This document shows positions 8,427 through 16,349 of a stretch of 64,000 nt of DNA, one piece after another. Location: assembly GCF_015694465.1 (NCBI RefSeq), contig NZ_JADQDO010000008.1:149233-213232 (forward strand), in the 5' to 3' direction. The stretch is from Microvirga alba. GTDB lineage: Bacteria; Pseudomonadota; Alphaproteobacteria; Rhizobiales; Beijerinckiaceae. The position numbers were made by a program, and so were the translations under genes. The notes beneath the pieces are model-generated. The model made no database searches. It saw nothing but the letters and a program-made list of their open reading frames with translations, and had not been told where the DNA came from. Within the stretch, counting starts at the first letter, position 1; each line of letters opens with the position of its first letter.

Positions 8427-9605
8427 ATGCGCTTTACAAAGACAATCGGCACAGCCTTGGCGCTCATGACATCCGTGGCCGCGGCGCAAGCCGCGCCGGA
8501 GAAGATCAAGATCGGTTACATTTCGACCTTGTCCGGTCCCGCGGGCAGCCTGGGTGAAGAGATGCTCAATGCCTACCGCTTGGGGCTTGAGCACACCGGC
8601 GGAAAACTGGGTGGAATTCCCGTCGAGCTGGTGACGGGCGACGACCAGGCGAAGCCGCAAACGGCGGTGCAGGTGGCGCGTCAAATGATGGAGCGCGACA
8701 AGGTCAGTTTCTTCTCCGGTCTCCTTTTCAGCCATGTTGTCGATGCGGTGAATGCGGTGGTGTTGCCGCGCGACCAGATCGTGGTGGCGCCCGTCGGCGG
8801 ATCCTCGGAAACCGCAGGTGAGAAGTGCAACCAGAATTTCTTCATGGTGTCCTGGAACACAGACACCATGTTCGAAGCGATTGGCTCCCAGATCGCCAAG
8901 TCGGGCATCGACAAGGTGGCCGTGATCGCAACCAACTATCAGGCCGGATGGGACGCCGCTGAAGGTTTCAAGCGCGGTTACGGCAAGGCCCCGACCGCGG
9001 AAATTCTCGTCAAGCTGGATCAATCCGATTTCGGCGCCGAGCTCAGTCAGATCCGTGCCGCCGATCCGAAAGCCGTCGTCGTCTTCCTTCCAGGTGGCTC
9101 GGGCATTGCCTTCATGCGGCAGTTCCAGCAGTCGGGTTTGCAGCGCACGGTCGTGCCCTACGCCGCGACCTTCCAGGCCGATGAGACCACCTTCCAGGCT
9201 CTGGGAACTGCCGCCAAGGGCCTGATGAATGCCGGGCCCTGGAGCCCGTATCTCGACAACCCGTCCAACAAACGGTTCGTCCAGGCGTTCCGGGAAAAGT
9301 ATGGACGCAACCCGTCGATCCTTGCGGCCATGTCCTACGACACCGTGTTGCTGCTGGACAAAGCAGTCTCCGACGCCAAAGGCGACGTCGAAAACCCCGC
9401 GACCTTCAGAGAGGCATTGAGGCGCGCAAAATTTCCCTCGATCCGGGGTGATATCCATTTCGGGAACAATCACTTCCCGGTGCAAAATTTCTACCTCAGC
9501 AAGGTTGCGGATGCATCGGGGGGCGGTTTGCACAACGAACTGGTGGGCTCGATTTTCGAGCAACGCGCCGACGCACATCAAGCCAAATGCACCATGAAAT
9601 GGTGA
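8427..9605 (+). CDS. Periplasmic substrate-binding protein of the Liv-type importer
   Basis: A 392-residue protein with a Sec signal peptide (MRFTKTIGTALALMTSVAAAQA, cleavage likely after the second AQA). The mature part has the type I periplasmic-binding fold of the LivJ/AmiC group: KIKIGYISTLSGPAGSLGEEM at the start, VELVTGDDQAKPQTAVQVARQM, FFSGLLFSHVVDAV and VAVIATNYQAGWDAAEGFKRGY. It would catch the substrate outside the inner membrane and hand it to the permeases encoded just upstream. GGGGAGGA lies nine bases before ATG 8427. Homologues known to me bind aromatic acids as well as amino acids, so the ligand is probably the compound degraded by this gene block, but that is inference. Confidence 0.92.
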   Translation: MRFTKTIGTALALMTSVAAAQAAPEKIKIGYISTLSGPAGSLGEEMLNAYRLGLEHTGGKLGGIPVELVTGDDQAKPQTAVQVARQMMERDKVSFFSGLLFSHVVDAVNAVVLPRDQIVVAPVGGSSETAGEKCNQNFFMVSWNTDTMFEAIGSQIAKSGIDKVAVIATNYQAGWDAAEGFKRGYGKAPTAEILVKLDQSDFGAELSQIRAADPKAVVVFLPGGSGIAFMRQFQQSGLQRTVVPYAATFQADETTFQALGTAAKGLMNAGPWSPYLDNPSNKRFVQAFREKYGRNPSILAAMSYDTVLLLDKAVSDAKGDVENPATFREALRRAKFPSIRGDIHFGNNHFPVQNFYLSKVADASGGGLHNELVGSIFEQRADAHQAKCTMKW

Positions 9606-9638
9606 TCGCTGTATCGATATGAGAAGCGGAGGACCTTC

Positions 9639-10538
9639 ATGACCGCTGTTGGCATGATCGGGTTGGGGCAGATCGGTCTTCCGATGGCTCAGAACCTCTT
9701 AAAAGGTGGACACACCGTCATTGGCTATCGTCGCAGCGATCAGTCCGAACTGATCGCTGCGGGTGGGATCCCGGCATCCTCTCCGCGCGAAGTCGCGGAA
9801 CGATGCTCGATCATTCTGTCTTGCTTGCCTGATGACGCCGCTCTTGAGAGCGTCGTCTCCGGGCCGCAAGGACTCGCATCGGCCTCCCGCGACGGGCTCG
9901 TCCTCGTTGAGCTCTCCACACTCGATACCGGTGTGAAGAGCAAGCAGGCCCGCGCCCTCATGGAGAAGGGCGGGCAGATGCTCGATTGCGCGGTGAGCGG
10001 AATCCCGCGAATGGTCCGAGAACGTCAGGGCGTGATCTACGCGAGCGGCGACGAGATGGTGTTTGAGCGCGTCAGGGAAGTCCTTTCGGCGGTTGCCGAA
10101 CGGGTCTTCTTCTTTGGCGAGTTCGGAAACGCGACTAAAGCAAAGTTGACCGCGAACATTCTGGTCGCGCTCAACATCATGGCGACAGCAGAGGCCATGG
10201 CTTTCGGCATCAAGGCGGGGCTCGATCCCGATCGCCTCATCGGAGCGCTCCAGGACGGAGCCGGTTCGTCCCTCCAGTTCAAGGTTCGTGCCCCCGTGAT
10301 GGCGGCTGGTGCGTGGGATCGCGTCATGGCACCGACCGCCATGCTCGTGAAGGACATCCATCTCATCACGGCCACGCGGGAACGCCTTGGATGCCCGACA
10401 CCGCTGCTCGATCAAGCGGCGGCCATCTACGAGGCGGCCATCTCCGCCGGATACGGCGAGACCGATGTTGCATCTGTCTTCGCCGTGGTTGCCGAGCGCG
10501 CAGGCATTCAAACGGAAACGAACAAAAAGGCTTCCTGA
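9639..10538 (+). CDS. NAD(P)-dependent beta-hydroxyacid dehydrogenase (3-hydroxyisobutyrate dehydrogenase family)
   Basis: A 299-residue protein. The Rossmann motif GMIGLGQIGLPMAQNLLKGGH is at residues 5-25, CLPDDAALESVV is at about 61-72, the substrate-binding loop LDCAVSGIPRMVRERQG near 115-130 (the usual D-A-P-V-S-G-G is varied to DCAVSGIPR), and the catalytic lysine is in the stretch GNATKAKLTANILVALN near 170. Family members oxidise short beta-hydroxy acids or reduce tartronate semialdehyde. The changed substrate loop suggests a different acid here. It is the sixth gene of the transport operon, 33 bases after the binding protein, so it probably acts on a product of the imported compound. 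Confidence 0.88.
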   Translation: MTAVGMIGLGQIGLPMAQNLLKGGHTVIGYRRSDQSELIAAGGIPASSPREVAERCSIILSCLPDDAALESVVSGPQGLASASRDGLVLVELSTLDTGVKSKQARALMEKGGQMLDCAVSGIPRMVRERQGVIYASGDEMVFERVREVLSAVAERVFFFGEFGNATKAKLTANILVALNIMATAEAMAFGIKAGLDPDRLIGALQDGAGSSLQFKVRAPVMAAGAWDRVMAPTAMLVKDIHLITATRERLGCPTPLLDQAAAIYEAAISAGYGETDVASVFAVVAERAGIQTETNKKAS

Positions 10539-10554
10539 GCCATCGGAGTGGAGT

Positions 10555-11451
10555 ATGACGGAATACAAACTAGGAACGGCTGTCGTCGATGGCGCATCGA
10601 AGCCCGTCGTGCTCGTCCAAGGGCGTGTGTTCACGCTGGCCGAGGTGCTCGGGAAGGGTGGTGCGAAAGCCGTTCCGGCATCTTTGATTGACGTTTTCGG
10701 CAATTGGGAGGCGCAACGCTCCGCGCTTTCCGCCGCGCTGAAAGATTTTCGGGCAGCCGGAGGCGGCCGCGATCCTGAAAGCCTCGTCTATCAGGCACCC
10801 GTTCCAAATCCTCGGGCGGTGATCTGCGTCGGTGTGAACTACCGCGACCATCTCGCCGAGATGAAGGTCAGCCAGGAACCGTCATATCCTTATGCGTTCC
10901 TGCGCCCGCCTTCATCGTTGGCAGCACACCGCGAAGAGATCAGGCTGCCCAAGGGGCCTCAAATGGTCGATTGGGAAGCCGAACTCGGGATTGTCGTCGG
11001 ACGACGCGTCCCGGCCGGTGATACCGGTGACGCATTCAGTGCGGTTGCCGGATATACCGTCGTCAACGACGTCTCGGCGCGCGACTGGATCATCAATCGG
11101 CCGCCGGTCGGCATCGACTGGGTGATGCAGAAAGCGTGGGATCAGTTCCAGCCGACGGGGCCCTGGGTCACTCCTGCCGAGTTCGTGCCGGATCCTCAGG
11201 CTCTCTCGATCGAGCTCTCGGTCAATGGCATCGTGAAGCAACGGTCGAATACCGGGCAAATGATCTTTGGGGTTCGTCAGATCATGCAGCATCTTGCGGG
11301 CATCATGACGCTTGAACCCGGAGACATCGTCGCGACGGGAACGCCTGCTGGAGTCGGGTTCGGTCAGAGCCCGCAGGAGTTTATCCAGACAGGTGATCAG
11401 GTCTGCGTTACTGTCGAGAGGCTTGGTACTCTCGAGAACCGTTTTATCTAA
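10555..11451 (+). CDS. Fumarylacetoacetate hydrolase family protein
   Basis: A 298-residue protein with an N-terminal accessory domain (about 1-85) and a C-terminal FAH domain opening AVICVGVNYRDHLAEM. The metal-binding acidic residues lie in VDWEAELGIVVG, YTVVNDVSARD follows, and the end has LEPGDIVATGTPAGVGFG. FAH-family enzymes split C-C bonds of oxo acids or decarboxylate or isomerise meta-cleavage products. Placed directly before an extradiol-type dioxygenase gene, it may process that enzyme's product. A second, shorter FAH gene at 20269 serves the gentisate route, so the two are not redundant copies. The ATG has GGAG eight bases upstream. Confidence 0.9.
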   Translation: MTEYKLGTAVVDGASKPVVLVQGRVFTLAEVLGKGGAKAVPASLIDVFGNWEAQRSALSAALKDFRAAGGGRDPESLVYQAPVPNPRAVICVGVNYRDHLAEMKVSQEPSYPYAFLRPPSSLAAHREEIRLPKGPQMVDWEAELGIVVGRRVPAGDTGDAFSAVAGYTVVNDVSARDWIINRPPVGIDWVMQKAWDQFQPTGPWVTPAEFVPDPQALSIELSVNGIVKQRSNTGQMIFGVRQIMQHLAGIMTLEPGDIVATGTPAGVGFGQSPQEFIQTGDQVCVTVERLGTLENRFI

Positions 11452-11477
11452 CGCTCTACAACTTTCGAGGACTACAC

Positions 11478-12368
11478 ATGAGCATGATCCGCGTCGACCG
11501 TATTGCATATGCCGCTTTCGAAACCCCTGATCTGGCGGCTCAGACGGACCATTATGAACGTGTCATGGGGCTGAAGCTCGTCGAGCGCGACACCGACACG
11601 GCGTATCTGACCGCAGGCGTCGATCATCACACGGTGATCCTCCGGCGCGGCGATGCCGGACGGTGCGTCGCGCTGGGTTTCCAGGTTCCGCCCGGTACGG
11701 ATCTCGGCGATTACGCGACCCAGATCGGGAAGCACGGTATTGCGACCGCCCGCCGAAGCGACAGTCAGCCCAACATCCGCGATCTCGTCGCTTTCGAAGA
11801 CAACAAGGGAACGCGTATCGAAGTTTTCGCGGAACACGAGCCGGTGCCGAATGGGCCGCGCTGGTCCGGTATCGCGCCCAACAAGTTGGGGCATGTGGCG
11901 TTCAATGTGACCGATATCCAGGCGACCGTTAAGTTCTACTGCGATGTGCTGGGGTTCCGGGCCAGCGATTGGATGGGAGACTTCTTCGCCTTCCTGCGCT
12001 GCGGTCCCGATCACCACTCGATCAATCTCGTCACCGGCGCCACCACGAAAATGCACCACATCGCTTTCGAGCTGCGTGACTGGACTCATATCAGGGACGC
12101 TTGCGATTTTCTCGCGCAGGAGAGAACTCCGCTGGTGTGGGGGCCGGTTCGACACGGGATCGGGCACAATATCTCCACCTACCATCGCAATCCCGACGGC
12201 CAGATCATCGAGCTCTTCTGCGAACTCGATCGGGTGAACGAGAGCACGCAGTCGTTCGAGCCGCGTCGCGTTCATCAGGATTTTCCGCAGTCGCCGAAGG
12301 TTTGGTCCGATATCCTCCAAGCGGCCAACATGTGGGGTTCGCCACCGCCGGAAGGTTTCTTGGACTAA
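11478..12368 (+). CDS. Extradiol ring-cleavage dioxygenase, VOC superfamily
   Basis: A 296-residue protein made of two VOC (glyoxalase/dioxygenase) modules, about residues 5-120 and 133-250. The second module keeps the iron-binding 2-His-1-carboxylate set: His139 in LGHVAFN, His193 or His194 in MHHIAFEL, and Glu245 in GQIIELFCELD. The HxxxxYHRNPDGQIIE stretch (230-245) resembles the extradiol dioxygenase signature. Type I extradiol enzymes open catechols next to a hydroxyl group. The substrate is unknown; the neighbours point to a substituted catechol made from the imported aromatic. It ends the operon and is followed by a terminator about 105 bases on. An alternative start is ATG 11484. Confidence 0.87.
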   Translation: MSMIRVDRIAYAAFETPDLAAQTDHYERVMGLKLVERDTDTAYLTAGVDHHTVILRRGDAGRCVALGFQVPPGTDLGDYATQIGKHGIATARRSDSQPNIRDLVAFEDNKGTRIEVFAEHEPVPNGPRWSGIAPNKLGHVAFNVTDIQATVKFYCDVLGFRASDWMGDFFAFLRCGPDHHSINLVTGATTKMHHIAFELRDWTHIRDACDFLAQERTPLVWGPVRHGIGHNISTYHRNPDGQIIELFCELDRVNESTQSFEPRRVHQDFPQSPKVWSDILQAANMWGSPPPEGFLD

Positions 12369-12473
12369 GCAGGCTCGCAACTGCACCTGCTTCACCTGAG
12401 AGTCTTTGCACTTCGCAGGTGGGGCGGTCTCAAGCCGGTTTTGCGGCAGGCACCGCGTCTCTCTCCCATTGCG

Positions 12474-12510
12474 ACCACGGTCCACCTTGCGGTGAGCCGT
12501 GGTTTTCTTT
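12474..12510 (+). terminator. Intrinsic terminator after the transport/ring-cleavage operon
   Basis: ACCACGG (12474-12480) pairs with CCGTGGT (12497-12503), with an inner CACC/GGTG stem closing a four-base loop, and is followed by TTTTCTTT. It is placed to end transcription of the eight-gene operon 5058-12368. A weaker hairpin without a T tract, AAGCAGG/CCTGCTT, lies nearer the stop codon (12367-12392). Confidence 0.7.
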
Positions 12511-12655
12511 GAGAGCTCTCCGATCGCCGCACCAAATTGGATCGGACGAAATATCCTTCCGCATTCGCGACGCGACGTGGCAGTCCTCGATCCGAGGTGC
12601 CTTCATTGGAACACATCAGACCCAGATTTTATCTTTGCAAGATTTTGGCTTGGCC

Positions 12656-12681
12656 GCGCGCGTCCGGCGGCAGGGGGCGCG
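12656..12681 (+). repeat. GC-rich intergenic repeat, copy 1
   Basis: GCGCGCGTCCGGCG followed by GCAGGGGG and CGCG. Nearly the same string occurs at 14797-14825 with three extra bases. Both copies sit on the same strand in gaps of the catabolic block. The rest of the gap 12369-12742 holds the terminator at 12474-12510 and otherwise nothing I can name. The function is unknown. Confidence 0.45.
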
Positions 12682-12742
12682 TCAGGAGGCTACATCGTCA
12701 ATCGGTAAGCCCCCGAGCCTCGCTCTGCAGCGACGGACTCTC

Positions 12743-13069
12743 TTAAGAGAGCGCGCCGAACAAACCCTTTCCTGAAACCGCTTGCAACCGGAGAACCTGT
12801 GGGGGCTCCGCCAGATAGGGTCCAAGGCCTTGCTTGACCTCGGCCGTGCTCGGGTTGCTCCGATGAGCGTCTTGAGCTTGCGCCGTCTGATAGGCTTCAA
12901 AGAGATAAACGGTATCGGGATCGTCGCTTCGACGCGAGACCAGGAACACGGTCGTGTCCTTCTCCATGTCGACATATCGCGTCTTCTGCTCGAGATACGC
13001 TAGAAGCTGATCCCCTGCGCCTGGGCGAGCTTTCAACAAGACGAGAGTCCCGACGCCTTCGAGTGACAT
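12743..13069 (-). CDS. Small antibiotic-biosynthesis-monooxygenase (ABM) type protein
   Basis: A 108-residue protein starting MSLEGVGTLVLLKARPG. It has the ABM dimeric alpha-beta barrel pattern: a first strand GTLVLLKARPGAGDQLLAYL, a helix, the strand TTVFLVSRRSDDPDTVYLFEAYQ, then a second helix and EPPQVLRLQAVSGKG. Close relatives are quinol monooxygenases and heme or lactone-acting enzymes, all cofactor-light. In this block it could hydroxylate or oxidise a quinol intermediate, but the substrate is unknown. The start has GAAGGAAAAG shortly upstream. It lies on the minus strand downstream of the amidohydrolase gene (gap 157 bases) and may be cotranscribed with it. Confidence 0.82.
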   Translation of the reverse strand: MSLEGVGTLVLLKARPGAGDQLLAYLEQKTRYVDMEKDTTVFLVSRRSDDPDTVYLFEAYQTAQAQDAHRSNPSTAEVKQGLGPYLAEPPQVLRLQAVSGKGLFGALS

Positions 13070-13226
13070 TTCACTTTTCCTTCAGGTTTGAATTATGCGG
13101 AGGATGCCAATTCAAGCTCCGCATGCAGCAGGGCTCTGTTGGACAGAGCCCTGCGATTCCAGAGAGAGACGGATTTCCCCGACGCGCATCGCGCAAAGGG
13201 CAACCGGTATCCCTTTGTAAGGGGGA

Positions 13227-14597
13227 TTAGAGGCCGCTTGCCTGCAGCAGATGAGACAGGGAAGCTTCCGCTTGGTGCACGACCTGTTCAGGATCAGCGA
13301 CCAGGAGCTGCCCCTCGAACTTCGCAAACTTTCCATCGACCGTGACGTATTCGACGTTCTGGGGCCCGGCGGAATGAATGAGCGCCTGCTCGACCGAGCC
13401 GCGCGGGCTCATGTTGAGGGCGCGCATATCGACGACCATCAGATCCGCACGCTTGCCCGGTGTGACGGACCCTGTAATGCCGTCAATTCCGAGTGCTTTT
13501 GCGCCGCCCAAAGTTGCCGCATGCAGGAGATCCTTGTTTGTGATCTCCCCGCCCGAGAAATTGTCCATGAGCTTGGCGATCAACATGGATCGGAAGTTGT
13601 CGGCGGCGCCTGAGATCTTGACCGAGTCGAACGAGAGGCTCGTGATCACACCTGCCGAGGCCATCGCTTTGAACGGAGGGAGCGACTTGTACCAGATCGA
13701 CGTGTACGGAGACATGCTCATCGCCACGCCTTGGTCGGCCAGCCGCCGCCATACCTCCTCGCCCCAATGGTACCCATGGATCATGAGAAGGTCGGGGCCG
13801 GCGACTTCATAGTATGCGTCGGGTTGCGATGTCAGATACGTGACATGGTGCGTGATCGGCAGCTGCTCGCGCCTGGCGAACTCCCACTCTTTCTCGCGCA
13901 CCTCAGCAATCGCGCTCGGCCAACCGCACGGTCCCGTGCCGTCATTGTCATTGACACGCGATGCATAGCCAACCGTGATGAGATCGCTTGCCCACTCGCG
14001 GCGAGCGCGCAGAATGTCGGGGAGATCCGCTATCTGCTCATTCGGCAGGTGATGGTGATAACCGTAGGAGTAACGAGCGCGGATCCCAAGATCCGTCAGC
14101 GCCTGCAACTCCGCGTCGGCATGCAGGGGCGAGAGGACATTGTGCTCCCAGGCATGAGCGGTCGTAATGCCCGAATTGAGCATTTCCAAAGCGCACATCC
14201 GTACCGCGTTGTAGGAGTCTTCCGGACGGTAATGTGGGCTGACCTTTTCGGTCAGCGTGAGATAATCAAGCTCCAGGTTGCGCCACAGGGCATTCCACAT
14301 GTGCGTGTGGGTGTCGATGAAGCCGGGAAGCACGACCTTTCCCTTGCCGTCGATGATCAGATCGGCATCCGCCTGGAGGTTGACGCCCACAGCTGCAATC
14401 TTGTCGCCGACAACGAGGACATCGGCGACCTCAAGATGGCCGATGGTTGCATCCATGCTTGCAACATAGGCCTCACGGATCAGAAACGATTTCCCTTGCG
14501 GCGCCTGCCGGTTCACTCGGCTCGAAGCGCTAATTGGAGTTCTGGCGGACGGCATACCCGCCATCCGCGAGGATGATCCGCCCGCTCCCGAAGCCAT
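13227..14597 (-). CDS. Metal-dependent amidohydrolase (cytosine deaminase / chlorohydrolase type)
   Basis: About 456 residues from ATG 14597. The fold marks are the beta-sandwich strand VLVVGDKIAAVG, the metal site GFIDTHTHMW (HxH), ITHHVTYL, MIHGYHW and a later acidic residue in SLSFDSVKISG, ending GSVTPGKRADLMVVDMR. The pattern is that of the AtzA/SsnA group of amidohydrolases, which hydrolyse C-N or C-Cl bonds on rings and amides. It may release an aromatic acid or amine that feeds the neighbouring route, but this is inference. The start is uncertain: ATG 14597, 14564 and 14555 are in frame and none has a strong ribosome site; the open frame reaches 14690. The inverted repeat at 14751-14775 lies upstream and matches the one beside the GntR gene. 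Confidence 0.88.
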   Translation of the reverse strand: MASGAGGSSSRMAGMPSARTPISASSRVNRQAPQGKSFLIREAYVASMDATIGHLEVADVLVVGDKIAAVGVNLQADADLIIDGKGKVVLPGFIDTHTHMWNALWRNLELDYLTLTEKVSPHYRPEDSYNAVRMCALEMLNSGITTAHAWEHNVLSPLHADAELQALTDLGIRARYSYGYHHHLPNEQIADLPDILRARREWASDLITVGYASRVNDNDGTGPCGWPSAIAEVREKEWEFARREQLPITHHVTYLTSQPDAYYEVAGPDLLMIHGYHWGEEVWRRLADQGVAMSMSPYTSIWYKSLPPFKAMASAGVITSLSFDSVKISGAADNFRSMLIAKLMDNFSGGEITNKDLLHAATLGGAKALGIDGITGSVTPGKRADLMVVDMRALNMSPRGSVEQALIHSAGPQNVEYVTVDGKFAKFEGQLLVADPEQVVHQAEASLSHLLQASGL

Positions 14598-14750
14598 AAG
14601 AGGGCGGTGTGATCGGCGGCTCTGCCGATTCAACCCTCCTGCCGCGAAATATTGACGTTCTGCCGGATTTGGTCCGCACAAGATGCACATTGTTCCCTCC
14701 CCTGGGACATCAGGCGATCAATCGAAGTTGGTTCTTCGAGTGCTGCCTTT

Positions 14751-14775
14751 TTTGGAAATTTTTAGAAAGTTTCCA
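14751..14775. promoter_or_regulatory. Inverted repeat upstream of the amidohydrolase gene, second copy of the GntR-region operator
   Basis: TTTGGAAATTTT (14751-14762) and TTTCCA (14770-14775) match the site at 4863-4895 with exactly the same 11-base spacer between TGGAAA and TTTCCA. Outside the six-base arms the symmetry is weaker than in the first copy. It lies about 155-195 bases before the candidate starts of the amidohydrolase gene. Confidence 0.6.
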
Positions 14776-14796
14776 TAAAATAATGTTACGGTCAAG

Positions 14797-14825
14797 GCGC
14801 GCGTCCGGCGCGGCAGGGGGGCGCG
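14797..14825 (+). repeat. GC-rich intergenic repeat, copy 2
   Basis: GCGCGCGTCCGGCG, then CG, then GCAGGGGG, G, CGCG: the same order of blocks as at 12656-12681. It begins 22 bases after the inverted repeat on the plus strand. The function is unknown; the shared position in gaps flanking the ABM and amidohydrolase genes suggests a common origin or a common binding or processing site. Confidence 0.45.
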
Positions 14826-15075
14826 AAAAGGGGGAGGAGGGGAAACGGAATCTGGCTGCGGATTATTCAGCGCAGTGGCCGGGACAACAGTCGGCGCTCC
14901 GGACTGACGCAGTGCAGCGGGAACGACTCGACCAGCCCTGGGGAGACACGGTGAGCGCAGGATCGCAATCGATAACGTTCCCCGCGTGGGGGCGCAGCGT
15001 TACAGAGAGGCCGGCCTCAATCGAAGAACGAAGCGAGCGTGTCGGCGCAGCCTCGCTCGGTTCGCGAGGCTGGAG

Positions 15076-15894
15076 TCAAACCTCTTGCGGGATCGAGAGC
15101 CGACTGGTGTAGTCGAGAAGTTGACGGCGCACGCTGCCGTCAACGGCGAGCATGTCGTCGCGCGTCCCGATCAGCGTTACGGCGACTTCCGCATCGCCCT
15201 GCCAGTTGGTCACGGGGGCCGAGATGGCCTTCAGGCCGGGAATGAAGCGCCCGTCCACTTGCGCCACGCGATCGGTCCGGACTTGCGCGATGAGTCGGTC
15301 GATGCTCTCCGGCGTCGGGTCGAGATCAGGCCAGCTTATTCCTGCTTCGAGTGCACGCTCGACCTCCAATCTCAGACGCGCGGCAGTGAGACGGCGGGGC
15401 ATGAAAGCGAGAAAGACTCTGCCGCTGGCGGAGCTCAGAAGCGGCAGCGTGCTTCCAAGGCCAAGGGACGTGATGGTGAAACTTGTTGTGCGCTCCCATC
15501 TCACGACGGTGGCGCCTTGGTTCCCCCAAACAGTCAGGAGAGCGGTCAAGCCCGTGGCGCTGCTGAGTTCTTCAAGTCCATCGGCTGAACGGTTGACGAA
15601 GTCATTCCGCCCGAGCGCCGCGAGGCCGATTTCCGCAGCGCTAGGGCCGAGGTCATAGCGCCCGGATCGTTCGCGCTGCACAACCAGGCCCGCGTGAACG
15701 AAACTCGCAAGGTATCGATGCGCCTTGCTTGCGGGCATGTTTGCCGCACGGGCGAGGTCCGTGAGGCTGACCGCATCGGGAAAGACGGCCAGGGCCCGGA
15801 GCAACGTGAGGGCGGCATCAAGGGCCTGAATGCCGCCTCTTGCGTTGCCTTCCGGTGCGCCATCGTCGCTCTCTTCATGAGCGACCTGCTTCAC
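15076..15894 (-). CDS. IclR family transcriptional regulator
   Basis: A 272-residue protein. An N-terminal winged helix is at about residues 20-90 (ALDAALTLLRALAVFPDAVSL, LARAANMPASKAHRYLASFV, HAGLVVQ). A C-terminal IclR effector domain follows with GLTALLTVWGNQGATVVRW, LPLLSSASGRVFLAFM and GLKAISAPVTNW. IclR regulators often control aromatic-acid operons and sense the substrate or an intermediate. GTG 15894 was chosen because it overlaps the stop of the thioesterase gene (GTGA); the longer open frame merely reads through that gene. Being cotranscribed with the thioesterase and divergent from the monooxygenase operon makes it the likely regulator of the gentisate route. Confidence 0.9.
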   Translation of the reverse strand: MKQVAHEESDDGAPEGNARGGIQALDAALTLLRALAVFPDAVSLTDLARAANMPASKAHRYLASFVHAGLVVQRERSGRYDLGPSAAEIGLAALGRNDFVNRSADGLEELSSATGLTALLTVWGNQGATVVRWERTTSFTITSLGLGSTLPLLSSASGRVFLAFMPRRLTAARLRLEVERALEAGISWPDLDPTPESIDRLIAQVRTDRVAQVDGRFIPGLKAISAPVTNWQGDAEVAVTLIGTRDDMLAVDGSVRRQLLDYTSRLSIPQEV

Positions 15895-16289
15895 ATCATC
15901 ATTTTTTTGAAGTCTGCGTTGACGGGCTTTCCCTTCAACCGGCCGTCCTCGCCCAATGCCGCCCATGCTCGCACCTCAAATCCCTCGGCGACAGGTGTGC
16001 CGCCCACGCTCAGCCGATAGGCCACTTTGAATCGCTTCTCGTCCCACAAATCAATGGCCGCGACGATATCGAGATGATCATCATACCGGACGGGGCCTCT
16101 GAACTTGGCCCCGGTATCGACAATCGGCGTAACGGCGCCGAAGAGCCGCTTGAGCTCACGCTGGCTCAGTCCGCGCGACCGCAGGAAGCGCTGGAACGTG
16201 CAATCGAACCAATAAAAGTAATTGGGATAGAAGACGATTCCGGCCTCGTCGCAGTCGCCCCATTCCACAGTCACGCTGCTCTCAAACAT
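15891..16289 (-). CDS. Acyl-CoA thioesterase, 4-hydroxybenzoyl-CoA thioesterase-like
   Basis: A 132-residue hotdog-fold protein. The signature VEWGDCDEAGIVFYPNYFYWFD at residues 8-29 holds the catalytic Asp of the 4-hydroxybenzoyl-CoA thioesterase group (GDCDEAGIVFYPNY), followed by SRGLSQRELKRLFGAVTPIV. It hydrolyses an aryl-CoA thioester in the cytoplasm. In this setting gentisyl-CoA is the expected substrate, giving gentisate for the dioxygenase encoded at 19211. ATG 16289 has GGAGAT seven bases upstream; the longer frame overlaps the divergent gene and is rejected. It diverges from the monooxygenase gene with 60 bases between start codons, so the two operons share one control region. Confidence 0.88.
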   Translation of the reverse strand: MFESSVTVEWGDCDEAGIVFYPNYFYWFDCTFQRFLRSRGLSQRELKRLFGAVTPIVDTGAKFRGPVRYDDHLDIVAAIDLWDEKRFKVAYRLSVGGTPVAEGFEVRAWAALGEDGRLKGKPVNADFKKMMM

Positions 16290-16349
16290 CTCGGATCTCC
16301 GTAACACCCTTTCACGATAGCACTTGCACCTGATGAAATCTATTGTATC

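Larger units (their letters stand above)
14598..15075. other. Intergenic stretch without a supported gene
   Basis: The gap between the amidohydrolase start and the IclR gene end carries the inverted repeat at 14751-14775 and the GC-rich repeat at 14797-14825. Plus-strand frames crossing it have no recognisable domain and no ribosome binding site that I can support. A purine-rich run (14826-14850) is present. Confidence 0.5.

Noticed and set aside
14609..15112. Plus-strand frame crossing the gap upstream of the IclR gene end
   Set aside because: No domain, no ribosome site, and it crosses the inverted repeat and the GC-rich repeat; treated as non-coding.
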